From NCBI GenBank assembly GCA_017533425.1, contig JAFXIE010000143.1, positions 1-36,391 on the forward strand: a stretch of 36,391 nt of DNA. The letters are read 5' to 3'. The DNA is from Clostridia bacterium (GTDB taxonomy: Bacteria; Bacillota; Clostridia; Oscillospirales; QAMX01). The notes beneath the pieces are model-generated. The model had not been told where the DNA came from. It ran no database searches and worked only from the letters and a program-made list of their open reading frames with translations. Positions 23,355 through 31,154 of this stretch are shown here, one piece after another; within the stretch, counting starts at the first letter, position 1, and the number at the start of each line of letters is the position of its first letter. The position numbers and the translations under genes are program-made.

Positions 23355-23762
23355 ATGTTCTATAAGCCCAAGAAAGCGTTCTTCTACGGCACCGGCCGCA
23401 AGAAGTCTTCCGTTGCCCGCGTTCGCATCTTCCCCGAAGGCACCGGCTCTGTCACCATCAACAACCGCGAGATGGACAATTACTTCGGTCTTGACACCCT
23501 GAAGCTGCTCGTTCGTCAGCCCTTCATGGTCACCGACACCCTCGGCAAGTTTGACGTTGTCGTCACCGTTGCCGGCGGCGGCGTTACCGGCCAGGCCGGC
23601 GCCATCCGTCACGGCATCTCCCGCGCCCTCCTCCAGGTGGATGAGAACTACCGTCCCCTGCTGAAGAAGGCCGGCCTCCTCACCCGCGATCCGCGCATGA
23701 AGGAGAGAAAGAAGTACGGTCTGAAGGCCGCCCGCCGCGCGCCTCAGTTCTCCAAGAGATAA
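23355..23762 (+). CDS. rpsI: 30S ribosomal protein S9 (uS9)
   Basis: The 135-residue protein contains [19 protein letters not shown] (about 11-29), the [19 protein letters not shown] block (about 73-91) and the basic C-terminal tail ending QFSKR, which reaches the P-site tRNA. GGGAGG lies 9 bases before the ATG. It is the second gene of the conserved L13-S9 pair. Confidence 0.98.
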   Translation: MFYKPKKAFFYGTGRKKSSVARVRIFPEGTGSVTINNREMDNYFGLDTLKLLVRQPFMVTDTLGKFDVVVTVAGGGVTGQAGAIRHGISRALLQVDENYRPLLKKAGLLTRDPRMKERKKYGLKAARRAPQFSKR

Positions 23763-24140
23763 CCGCCCAAACACCGATTATCTTACCCCTCCGTCACGGG
23801 ACGGATTTGCCGCATTGGCTTTCTCCGGCTGTATAATTCCGGGCATGTCTTCATATACTTATTGCATGTATATCCCTGCCCATACAGCCAACCCCGCCGA
23901 TTATTTTCGCGGGGCAGCGCATACTGTGTAATTTAACGGTGTCGGGGCTTTTGAAAAATAATCAGAAGTTCCCGACACCGTTCTTTACTGAAAAAGACAT
24001 TTGTATGCGCAACGAGGACAGTCTGTGCGAGTGCCGCAAGATGCTCCCCCCTTCCCCAGCCCTGTGGGGGCGCACCCTTTGGTAGCTTTCTTCCATTCCG
24101 CTCAACCAAAGCAAACCGGCACGGATCAATGGAGGCTTAT
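23763..24140. other. Gene-free, hairpin-rich spacer between rpsI and yabE
   Basis: These 378 bases hold no convincing gene. Several inverted repeats sit in series: GGGCA/TGCCC (23841-23881) enclosing ATATAC/GTATAT (23853-23873); CCCCGC/GCGGGG (23892-23914); a 12-bp stem ending at 23982; and CCCCC/GGGGG near 24045-24070. A TATAAT box at 23832-23837 has only a weak -35 (TTGCCG, 19-base spacer). No standard promoter for yabE is visible just before its start. The stretch could be terminators plus debris, or a structured RNA; I recognise no known riboswitch in it. Confidence 0.6.
23935..23986 (+). terminator. Probable terminator of rplM-rpsI (12-bp stem, long loop)
   Basis: AACGGTGTCGGG (23935-23946) pairs perfectly with CCCGACACCGTT (23971-23982) across a 24-base A-rich loop and is followed by CTTT. 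It lies about 170 bases after rpsI. The T tract is short and the loop long, so it may instead be an interspersed palindromic repeat. Confidence 0.5.
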
Positions 24141-25151
24141 ATGCTTTATCGCATCTTCAACCGCATTTACAACCGCATCGCAGATTTTCCTGCAAGCCTT
24201 GCCGGGCGCATCACCCTTGCTGCCGGTCTTTGCGCCGCAAGCGTCTGCCTGATTCTTTTCAATTCCTTTGTAATCACCGAGGAAAAGACCTATTCTGCCG
24301 ATTCCGCCATTTCTCTTGGCGTCACCGTGGAGAACTTCACCGCCGATTTCCGGGATGAGCACTACGTCCTGCGCGAGGTGGAGGACACACCCGATGTCGG
24401 CACCGGTGCCCTCTATTTCCCCGTCACCGTCATTGACCTCGGGGAGAGCATCACCTATCTCTGCGCCGGCGAAACAGTGAGCGATTTCCTCACCCGCACC
24501 GGCTACATTCTCCTTGCCGGCGACACCGTCACCCCCGCCCTCGACAGCACCCTTGCCCGGGGCGATATCATCCGCATCCGCCGGGTGCGCACCGAGACGG
24601 TCACCGTCAGCGAGGCCATTCCCTTTGACACCCACTACATTCACGACAAAAATCTTGCCTCCGGCGATACCTCCGTCATCACGACAGGCATCAACGGGCA
24701 GAAAAAGTGCACCTACTCCATCGTTTACGAAAACGGCAAGGAAGTAAGCCGCACCCTTCTCTCCTCCACTGTGACCCGCAAGGCCACCACGGCGGTCATC
24801 CGCCGCGGCTCCACGGAGGAGGGCGGATATATCACCCTCTCCAACGGCACCGTCCGCCGCTACACCAAGATCATGCGGGTGCAGGCCACCGCCTACAACG
24901 CCGCCAACACCGTCAACATCACCGCCGTGGGCACGACCCCCAAGTGGGGCACCGTTGCGGTGGATCGCCGGGTCATTCCCCTCGGCACCGAGATCTTTGT
25001 TACGAGCATTGACGGCAGCTGGTCCTACGGCGTAGGCCTCTGCGAGGACACCGGCGTCATCGGAAACCGCGTGGATCTCTATATGAACTCCCTGGAGGAA
25101 TGCTATCAGTTCGGCCGCCGGGATGTTTACGTCTACATCCTCGCCGACTGA
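24141..25151 (+). CDS. yabE: YabE-like cell-wall protein with DUF348, G5 and 3D domains
   Basis: Predicted exported or membrane-anchored peptidoglycan-active protein. The 336-residue protein has an N-terminal signal anchor (about 20-47; LAGRITLAAGLCAASVCLIL). One DUF348 ubiquitin-like domain follows (about 95-150; ETVSDFLTRTGYILLAGDTV). Next is a G5 domain (about 150-225; VTVSEAIPFDTHYIHDKNL), then a C-terminal 3D domain with its Asp residues in AVDRRVIPLGTEI, CEDTGVIG and NRVDLYMNS. The start is the ATG at 24141: GGAGG lies 5-6 bases upstream, and an earlier in-frame ATG is part of that site. In B. subtilis yabE is followed by rnmV and ksgA; here ksgA follows directly. Catalytic activity is inferred from the 3D/Rpf-like family, not shown. 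Confidence 0.9.
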   Translation: MLYRIFNRIYNRIADFPASLAGRITLAAGLCAASVCLILFNSFVITEEKTYSADSAISLGVTVENFTADFRDEHYVLREVEDTPDVGTGALYFPVTVIDLGESITYLCAGETVSDFLTRTGYILLAGDTVTPALDSTLARGDIIRIRRVRTETVTVSEAIPFDTHYIHDKNLASGDTSVITTGINGQKKCTYSIVYENGKEVSRTLLSSTVTRKATTAVIRRGSTEEGGYITLSNGTVRRYTKIMRVQATAYNAANTVNITAVGTTPKWGTVAVDRRVIPLGTEIFVTSIDGSWSYGVGLCEDTGVIGNRVDLYMNSLEECYQFGRRDVYVYILAD

Positions 25152-25172
25152 TCCCCGACACATACAACCTAT

Positions 25173-25223
25173 CGGCCGCTGCTGCGCCGGACAACATCCG
25201 TTTCGTCCTGCCCTCAGCGGCCG
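25173..25223 (+). promoter_or_regulatory. Perfect 9-bp stem between yabE and ksgA
   Basis: CGGCCGCTG (25173-25181) pairs with CAGCGGCCG (25215-25223) over a 33-base loop, followed by CTTTGTTT and the ksgA ribosome binding site. It may be a partial terminator or processing site that uncouples ksgA from yabE, since the T-rich run is interrupted. Confidence 0.5.
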
Positions 25224-25244
25224 CTTTGTTTAAGGAGCCTTCTC

Positions 25245-26105
25245 ATGTCACAGACCATTTCCTACAAGGATATACTCGCCCGCCATGGCTTTTCCTTCTC
25301 CAAGGGGCTGGGGCAGAACTTTCTGACCAATCCCACCATTCCCGCCCGCATTGCCGAGGGCTGCGGCGCCGATGGGGAGACCTTCGTGCTGGAGGTGGGG
25401 CCCGGCGCCGGCATTCTGACCCGGGAGCTGGGGCTGCGGGCAGCACAGGTGACGGCGTTGGAGATTGACGAGCGCCTGCTGCCGGTGCTTGCGGAGACCC
25501 TCGCGGGGATGGACAACTGCGAAATTCTCCTCTCCGATGTGCTGAAGGCCGACATTCCCGCCATCGTTGCGCAGAAATCCGGCGGCCGCCGGGCGGTTGC
25601 CGCCGCAAACCTGCCCTATTACATCACCTCCCCCGCCCTTTCCCGGCTCATTGACTCGGGCTGCTTTGAGGCAGTGACCGTCATGGTGCAGAAGGAGGTG
25701 GCGCACCGCCTCGCCGCAAAGCCGGGCAGTGCCGATTACGGGGCATTTTCCGTCTACGTGCAATATCACGGCACGCCGCGCATCCTCTTTGATGTTCCCG
25801 CCGGCTGCTTCACCCCCCGCCCCAAGGTGGATTCCGCCGTGGTGCGCATCGATCTCGGTGCGCCGCGGGTCGATACCCTCTCGGAGAGCCGTTTTTTCGA
25901 GGTGGTAAAGGCGGGCTTTGCCATGCGGCGCAAAACCCTGCGAAACTGCCTCTCCGCCGCCTTCGGCAGCCGCCTTGGCAGCGACGGTCTTTCCGAATGC
26001 TTTGCCGCCGCCGGGGTGGAGCCCTCCGCCCGGGCGGAAACCCTGGATCTTGCGGCCTTTGGCCGCCTTGCCGATGCCATTGAGCTGCGGCTCAGAAAGG
26101 ATTGA
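25245..26105 (+). CDS. ksgA: 16S rRNA (adenine1518/1519-N6)-dimethyltransferase
   Basis: Dimethylates two adjacent adenines in 16S rRNA helix 45 using S-adenosylmethionine, late in 30S assembly; loss gives kasugamycin resistance. The 286-residue protein has KGLGQNFL (about 20-27), the SAM-binding motif LEVGPGAGILTREL (about 50-63), LEIDERL, and the catalytic NLPYYIT motif. FTPRPKVDSAVV precedes the C-terminal helical domain. AAGGAG lies 8 bases before the ATG. It is 93 bases after yabE, and tldD starts 6 bases after its stop. Confidence 0.97.
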   Translation: MSQTISYKDILARHGFSFSKGLGQNFLTNPTIPARIAEGCGADGETFVLEVGPGAGILTRELGLRAAQVTALEIDERLLPVLAETLAGMDNCEILLSDVLKADIPAIVAQKSGGRRAVAAANLPYYITSPALSRLIDSGCFEAVTVMVQKEVAHRLAAKPGSADYGAFSVYVQYHGTPRILFDVPAGCFTPRPKVDSAVVRIDLGAPRVDTLSESRFFEVVKAGFAMRRKTLRNCLSAAFGSRLGSDGLSECFAAAGVEPSARAETLDLAAFGRLADAIELRLRKD

Positions 26106-26111
26106 TGCAGC

Positions 26112-27491
26112 ATGCGTGAGCTTTCCGATCTTTTATTTGCAAAATCCCTCTTTTCGGGGGATGCCGTTCTGCGCGCCCAGGTGAATTCCACCCGGCGCGT
26201 GGTGGTGCGCAACGGCGTCATCACCGCCAATGCCTCCTCCGCCTCCGGCGGCGTCAACGCCCGGGTTTACCGCGGCGGCGTTTACGGCTTTGCCTCTGCC
26301 GCCGGATTCTCGGATGAGGACATCAAAAATGTCATCTCTGCGGCGGAGGAAAACGCCCGTTTTCTCGATTCCCGCCTTTCCTACGGCCGCCCGCCGCTGC
26401 CCGCCGTCGGCCGCTTTGACGGCCTTGACCGCCCGGCGGAGGATCCCACCACCCAGAAGCAGCTGGTGGACTATGCCCTGGCGCTGGATGCCCACATCGC
26501 CCAAAGCTACCCCGATCTGCTTTCCCGAACGGTGGTCATCACGGGGCTGAATATGGAAAAATGCGTTGTTGCCAGCGAAGGCTGCGACTTTCACTCCTTT
26601 GTGCCGCGGGTCTATGTCTATGTTTTCCTGACGGTGGAAAAGGACGGCGAGCCCTTCGAGCTCTTTGACTGCTTTGGCGGCGGCGGCACCTTCGGCGAGC
26701 TCTATTCCGATCCCGCCGACCACGCCCCCGCCATCGACCGGCTCTATCGCAACGTCAAGGCAAAAAGCGAAGGTGTCTTTGCCGATGCCGGCGTAAAGAC
26801 GGTCATTCTCGCCCCGGAGCTTTCCGGCATGCTGGCTCACGAGGCCGTGGGACACACCTCCGAGGGCGATTTCGTGCTCTCCGGCTCGGTTTCTGCCCAC
26901 AATAAGGGCAAGGAGGTGGCAAGCGACCTGGTCACCATGATCGACTATGCCCATCACATCGGCGACCGGCGCTGCCCCATGCCCGTCTATGTGGACGATG
27001 AGGGAACTCCCGCCGAGGATGCCGTGCTCATCGACCGGGGCATTCTCAAGGACTATATGCATTCCCGCGAGACCGCCCTGCGGCTGGGCTGCCGCCCCAC
27101 GGGCAATGCCCGCGGCTTTGCCTATTCCGATGAGCCCCTGGTGCGGATGCGCAACACCGTCATTCTGCCCGGCAAGGACAAGCTCGCGGATATGATAGCC
27201 TCCGTGGAGGACGAATATTATCTCCTAAGCACCTCCAACGGCCAGGCCGATTCCACCGGAGAATTCACCTTCGGTATCTCCATGGGCTATGAGATCAAGA
27301 AGGGTCGGCTCGGCCGCGCCATCAAGAACACCTCCATCTCCGGCGTTGCCTTTGAGATGCTCAAAACGGTGGATATGGTCTCCGATGACCTGTATCTCGA
27401 ATCCAACGGCATGTGCGGAAAGAAGCAGCAGATCCCCGTCGGTCTCGGCGGCCCTGCCCTGCGCTGCCGCGTCGCCGTGGGCGGAAGATAA
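26112..27491 (+). CDS. tldD: TldD metalloprotease
   Basis: Catalytic half of the TldD/TldE heterodimeric zinc protease, which in E. coli degrades unfolded peptides, trims microcin B17 and removes CcdA. The 459-residue protein carries the HExxxH zinc motif as HEAVGHTSEGD starting at His243. The C-terminal Cys ligand is in the MCGKKQQIPVG segment (Cys about 435). The N-terminal part contains RRVVVRNGVI and GGVNARVYRGGVYGFAS, typical of the family. TldD starts 6 bases after ksgA, and the 431-residue partner follows 16 bases later. I see no RiPP precursor or toxin-antitoxin pair nearby that would name its substrate. Confidence 0.94.
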   Translation: MRELSDLLFAKSLFSGDAVLRAQVNSTRRVVVRNGVITANASSASGGVNARVYRGGVYGFASAAGFSDEDIKNVISAAEENARFLDSRLSYGRPPLPAVGRFDGLDRPAEDPTTQKQLVDYALALDAHIAQSYPDLLSRTVVITGLNMEKCVVASEGCDFHSFVPRVYVYVFLTVEKDGEPFELFDCFGGGGTFGELYSDPADHAPAIDRLYRNVKAKSEGVFADAGVKTVILAPELSGMLAHEAVGHTSEGDFVLSGSVSAHNKGKEVASDLVTMIDYAHHIGDRRCPMPVYVDDEGTPAEDAVLIDRGILKDYMHSRETALRLGCRPTGNARGFAYSDEPLVRMRNTVILPGKDKLADMIASVEDEYYLLSTSNGQADSTGEFTFGISMGYEIKKGRLGRAIKNTSISGVAFEMLKTVDMVSDDLYLESNGMCGKKQQIPVGLGGPALRCRVAVGGR

Positions 27492-27507
27492 GAAAGGGGA
27501 AATACGC

Positions 27508-28803
27508 ATGGAAATCCGTGATCACGCCGAATATATTCTTGCCTCTGCCCGCGCATCCGGCGCCACCCAGGCGGAATGCGCCGTCACTGCCACCCGCCGC
27601 ACCGAGCTCAATGCCGATGTGGGCGGCTTTACCCTCATGCGCACCACCTTCGGCCATTCCCTCTCGCTGAAGATCATCCGCGACGGCCGCAAGGGCTCCG
27701 CCGCCACAAACAGCCTGGAAAAAGAGGATATCGATGCCATGATCCGCGATGCCGCGGCTGCCGCCGAGGCATCCCAGCCCGATCTGGCGGAGGATGTGGC
27801 AGAGCTTTGCGAAAACGGCAGCTTTTCCTCCGGATCCGAAGAGCCCGACCGGGATGTGCTCTACACCCGTTCCGCCGAGTTTTTGGAGGATCTTGCCACG
27901 CGCTGGCCGAAGATCTCTCTGGACTCCTTCACGGCGGTGCATATCCATTCCCACCGGCTCTACCGCAACACCCGCGGCGTTGATCTTTCCTCCTCCGCCG
28001 GCGTATATGCCTTCTCGGCCATGTTCTACGCCAAGGACGGGGAAAAGACCTCCTCCTTTGCCAGCACCGACTTTGTCACCGCCACCGCCAACCGCCGGCT
28101 CATCGAATGCGGCGATTTTGCCGAGCTTCTGGATCAGTGCGTGGCGCAGCTGGAGCCCGTTGTCTTTTCCGGCAAGGCCATCTGCCCCGTCATCGCCACC
28201 CCCGCCTGCGCAGAGAGCCTGCTCTGCGACGCGCTGGCAAACTTTGCCTCCGATGTGCCCCTCATTGACGGCACCTCCGTCTGGAAGGATAAACTCGGCG
28301 AGGCCGTGGCCTCTCCGCTGCTCACCCTCCGGTGCGATCCGGAGGATCCCCGCCTCGCGGCAGGCACCCGCGTAACCCATGACGGCTACCGCACCGCCCC
28401 CATGGATATCATCCGCGAGGGACGGCTGGAAAGCTTCCTGCTCTCCCGCTACGGCGCCGCCCGCACCGGCCTTGCCCGGGCCTCGGTCTACGGTGAGGAT
28501 CTCATCGCAGAGCCCGGAGATACCTCCCTTGCGGAGATGATCGCCGGGGTGGAGGATGGGCTGCTGCTCTGCCGCGTTTCCGGCGGCGAGCCTGCGCCCA
28601 ACGGCGATTTTTCCGCCGTCGCCAAGAATTCCTTCCGCATCCGTCACGGCCGCATCGCCGAGGCGGTGAGCGAGACCATGGTCAGCGGAAATCTGGCTGA
28701 GATGCTCAAAAACATCACCGCCATCTCCCGGGAAACCCTGGAAAACGGCGATTCCGTCATGCCCTGGATCCGTTTTGACGGGCTGACCGTCTCCGGCAAA
28801 TAA
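27508..28803 (+). CDS. tldE: TldE/PmbA-family protein, partner of TldD
   Basis: Non-catalytic partner subunit of the TldD/TldE protease. The 431-residue protein has the same overall fold as TldD but no HExxxH motif: the equivalent region reads TPACAESLLCDALANF. This absence is normal for TldE. Other features are NTRGVDLSSSAGVYAFSAMF in the central beta region and the C-terminal AVSETMVSGNLAEMLKNITA, characteristic of PmbA. The start is the ATG at 27508 with AAGGGGA 7 bases upstream; the frame stays open upstream only because it overlaps the end of tldD. It ends 7 bases before a strong terminator, so the unit is yabE-ksgA-tldD-tldE. Confidence 0.94.
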   Translation: MEIRDHAEYILASARASGATQAECAVTATRRTELNADVGGFTLMRTTFGHSLSLKIIRDGRKGSAATNSLEKEDIDAMIRDAAAAAEASQPDLAEDVAELCENGSFSSGSEEPDRDVLYTRSAEFLEDLATRWPKISLDSFTAVHIHSHRLYRNTRGVDLSSSAGVYAFSAMFYAKDGEKTSSFASTDFVTATANRRLIECGDFAELLDQCVAQLEPVVFSGKAICPVIATPACAESLLCDALANFASDVPLIDGTSVWKDKLGEAVASPLLTLRCDPEDPRLAAGTRVTHDGYRTAPMDIIREGRLESFLLSRYGAARTGLARASVYGEDLIAEPGDTSLAEMIAGVEDGLLLCRVSGGEPAPNGDFSAVAKNSFRIRHGRIAEAVSETMVSGNLAEMLKNITAISRETLENGDSVMPWIRFDGLTVSGK

Positions 28804-28810
28804 AACCCAT

Positions 28811-28855
28811 CCGTCACCGGCAGGAATTGCGCCCGCCGGTGGCGGTTTTCTCTTT
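28811..28855 (+). terminator. Intrinsic terminator after tldE
   Basis: CCGTCACCGGC pairs over 11 bp (one T-G) with GCCGGTGGCGG across a 10-base loop and is followed by TTTTCTCTTT. The last bases overlap the -35 box of the next promoter. Confidence 0.88.
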
Positions 28856-28881
28856 ACAGGCGCCGGAAAATGGGGTATACT
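28853..28881 (+). promoter_or_regulatory. Promoter of the rid-mtn-nifS-thiI operon
   Basis: TTTACA (28853-28858) and TATACT (28876-28881) are 17 bases apart, 37 bases before the first start codon. The -35 box is embedded in the tail of the tldE terminator. Confidence 0.8.
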
Positions 28882-28918
28882 ATAAAGATAGATATGAAAT
28901 ACTGCGGAGGAAGCGCAA

Positions 28919-29308
28919 ATGACCACCTTCAATACCGAGCATGCCCCCATCGTCGAGGGCGGATACTCTCAGGCCGTGGAGGCCGGCGGCATGATCTTCA
29001 TTTCCGGCCAGATGGGACGCCGGGATTTCAGCGAAAAGGCCGAAAGCGGCTTTGTGCCCTGGGCCTCTCCCGATCAGGCAGAGCTGGCGCTCAAAAATAT
29101 TTCCGCCATTCTGGAGGACATGAACGCAGATCTCTCCGATATCGTCAAGCTGACCATTTATTTCACCGAAATGCACTGCCTGAAGGCCATCCATCAGCGC
29201 ATTGCCGAGGTGCTGGGCGGCCATGCCCCCGCCATGTCCTGCGCCGAGGTCAAGGCTCTTCCCCGGGGCTGCAAGGTCATGATCGACGCCGTATGCGTGC
29301 GCAAATGA
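28919..29308 (+). CDS. Rid/YjgF/UK114-family protein lacking the catalytic Arg
   Basis: A 129-residue member of the Rid (YjgF/YER057c/UK114) trimeric family. Visible motifs are GGYSQAVEAGGMIFISGQM (residues about 14-32), the DLSDIVKLTIYF strand and the C-terminal VMIDAVCVRK. RidA hydrolyses reactive enamine/imine intermediates using an invariant Arg in PARSC (Arg105 in E. coli). Here the segment is PAMSC, so that Arg is Met, and the usual Glu near the end (Glu120, in KIEIE) is also Met (KVMID). This places it outside the RidA subgroup, nearer Rid subfamilies without deaminase activity, so an imine-deaminase role should not be assumed. GGAGG lies 8-9 bases before the ATG. It overlaps the next gene by ATGA. 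Confidence 0.88.
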   Translation: MTTFNTEHAPIVEGGYSQAVEAGGMIFISGQMGRRDFSEKAESGFVPWASPDQAELALKNISAILEDMNADLSDIVKLTIYFTEMHCLKAIHQRIAEVLGGHAPAMSCAEVKALPRGCKVMIDAVCVRK

Positions 29309-30012
29309 TCGGCATCATCGCCGCCATGGAGCCGGAGCTTGCCGAGATCCGCGCCCATATGACCGGGGTCAGCCTCAGCCGCGTTTCCGGCTTTGATATC
29401 TTCCGCGGCCGCATCGGAGAAACCCCCGTGGCCGCCGCCGTCTGCGGCATCGGCAAGGTGGCTGCCGCCCTGTGCGCCGAGGCTATGATCCTCTCCTGCG
29501 GTGTCACCCATGTTGTCAACACCGGGGTGGCCGGCGCCCTGGATGCCCGGCTTCATGTGCTGGATATCGTTGTCGCAGAGCAGGTGCTGCAGCACGATTT
29601 TGATCTCTCCCCCATCGGCTTTGTCCCCGGCCATATTCCCGCCTGCGACGGCATCCGTATCCCCTGTCACAGGGGACTTTCCGACCATATCGCAAAAACC
29701 GCGGCGGAGCTTCTTTGCGTTTCCGTCCACCGGGGGGACATTGCCTCCGGCGACCAGTTTATACATACCGAGGAACAGAAGGCACGCATCACCGCCGACT
29801 TCTCTCCCCTCTGCTGCGAGATGGAGGGCGGCGCCATCGGCCAGGTCTGCGCCATGAACGGCCTTCCCTTCACGGTCATCCGCGCCATTTCCGACGGCGC
29901 GGATGACGGCGCACCCATGAGCTTTGAGGCCTTCACCGAGGCGGCAGCCCACAATTCCGCCACGGCCCTCATCGCCGCCCTGCAGGCCCTGCCGGCGGAG
30001 GTGCTCCTATGA
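29305..30012 (+). CDS. mtnN: 5'-methylthioadenosine/S-adenosylhomocysteine nucleosidase
   Basis: Cleaves adenine from methylthioadenosine and S-adenosylhomocysteine, clearing by-products of SAM use. The 235-residue protein begins MIGIIAAMEPELAEI. Glu11 corresponds to the catalytic Glu12 of E. coli, and the catalytic Asp197 is in AISDGADD. NTGVAGAL and the ribose-binding EMEGGAIGQVC are also present. The start ATG overlaps the TGA of the Rid gene (ATGA), and its own stop overlaps the cysteine desulfurase start in the same way. No luxS is seen here, so the S-ribosylhomocysteine route cannot be followed further. Confidence 0.94.
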   Translation: MIGIIAAMEPELAEIRAHMTGVSLSRVSGFDIFRGRIGETPVAAAVCGIGKVAAALCAEAMILSCGVTHVVNTGVAGALDARLHVLDIVVAEQVLQHDFDLSPIGFVPGHIPACDGIRIPCHRGLSDHIAKTAAELLCVSVHRGDIASGDQFIHTEEQKARITADFSPLCCEMEGGAIGQVCAMNGLPFTVIRAISDGADDGAPMSFEAFTEAAAHNSATALIAALQALPAEVLL

Positions 30013-31154
30013 TCTATTTTGACCACGCCGCCACAACAAAGCCCTCCCCCGCCGCCATGGAGGCTGCCATGCGCGTGCTGCGGGAGATTCCCGGCAACCC
30101 CTCCAGCGTTCACGGCGCCGGCCTTGCCGCCGCACGGTGCGTCAGCGAGGCAAGGGGGCAGGTGGCCCGGGCGCTGGGCGTGCGCCCCGATGAAATTGTC
30201 TTCACCGCCGGCGGCACCGAGGCCGACAATCTCGCCCTGCGGGGCGCGCTTCTTGCCGGCCGCCGCAGAGGCTGCCACGTTGTCACCACCAATGTGGAGC
30301 ATCCCGCCGTCAGCGAGACCCTTGCCGACCTTGAAAAGGAAGGCTTTTCCGTAACACGCGTTCCCGTCGGCGCCAACGGCTGCGTCTCCGCCGATGATAT
30401 CCTTGCCGCCGTCACCGAGAAAACCCTGCTGGTTTCCGTCATGGCCGTATGCAATGAGACCGGCGCCCGTATGCCGGTGGAGGAAATTGCCCTGCGGCTG
30501 AAGCGGCAGCACCCCGGCGTGCTTTTCCATACCGACATGGTGCAGGCCTTTCTGAAGGAACGCATCCCCATGACCCACATTGATCTGGCCTCCGTCAGCG
30601 CCCATAAGGTGCATGGCCTCAAGGGCTGCGGCGCCCTCTATATCAAAAAGGGTGTCCGCATCCTGCCCCACACCACCGGCGGCGGACAGGAGGGAGGCCT
30701 GCGCTCCGGCACCGAGGCCGTCCACGCCATTGCCGCCTTTGGCGCGGCAGCCGAGGAGGGCGCCCGGCGCTTTGGGGCAAACCGCGCCAAAATTGCCGCC
30801 CTGCGCGCCGCGGCAAACAAGGCGCTTTCCGACCTTCCCGGCGGGCAATTTCTGGAGGTTTCCGGAATTCCCGATGTATTTACCGTGTTTTTTCCCGGAT
30901 ATAAAAGCGAAGTTCTTCTGCGCTTTCTTTCCGCCCGGGATATCTGCCTTTCCGCCGGCAGCGCCTGCGCCAAGGGCAAAAAAAGTCCCGTGCTGACCGC
31001 CATGGGTCTGCCGGCGGCAAGCATCGATTCCGCCCTGCGCATCTCCCTCGGAGAGGAAAACACCGAGGAAGAGATCGATGCCCTGCGGGCAGCACTTTCC
31101 GACGCCCTGCGCGAGCTTGTACACACCACTCCCCGAACCGGAGGCAACATATGA
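30009..31154 (+). CDS. nifS: Cysteine desulfurase, NifS/IscS family
   Basis: PLP enzyme that takes sulfur from cysteine as a protein-bound persulfide. The 381-residue protein begins IYFDHAATTKPSP. It has GTEADNLAL, the PLP-binding Lys200 in SAHKVHGLKG, GGGQEGGLRSGTE and the persulfide-forming Cys320 in SAGSACAKGKKSP. Its start and stop both sit in ATGA overlaps with mtnN and thiI. Because thiI follows directly and lacks a rhodanese domain, this enzyme is most likely the dedicated sulfur donor for tRNA 4-thiouridine, as B. subtilis NifZ is for its ThiI. A role in Fe-S assembly is possible but no iscU/sufU is nearby. Confidence 0.94.
   Translation: MIYFDHAATTKPSPAAMEAAMRVLREIPGNPSSVHGAGLAAARCVSEARGQVARALGVRPDEIVFTAGGTEADNLALRGALLAGRRRGCHVVTTNVEHPAVSETLADLEKEGFSVTRVPVGANGCVSADDILAAVTEKTLLVSVMAVCNETGARMPVEEIALRLKRQHPGVLFHTDMVQAFLKERIPMTHIDLASVSAHKVHGLKGCGALYIKKGVRILPHTTGGGQEGGLRSGTEAVHAIAAFGAAAEEGARRFGANRAKIAALRAAANKALSDLPGGQFLEVSGIPDVFTVFFPGYKSEVLLRFLSARDICLSAGSACAKGKKSPVLTAMGLPAASIDSALRISLGEENTEEEIDALRAALSDALRELVHTTPRTGGNI

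Noticed and set aside
24001-24140. Possible c-di-AMP (ydaO/yuaA) riboswitch before yabE
   Set aside because: The gene type fits, but I could not find the conserved core sequences of that riboswitch; only generic stems are visible.
27361-28950. Open frame of 529 codons on the minus strand
   Set aside because: Shadow of tldE; it crosses the tldE terminator and the next promoter and has no family match.
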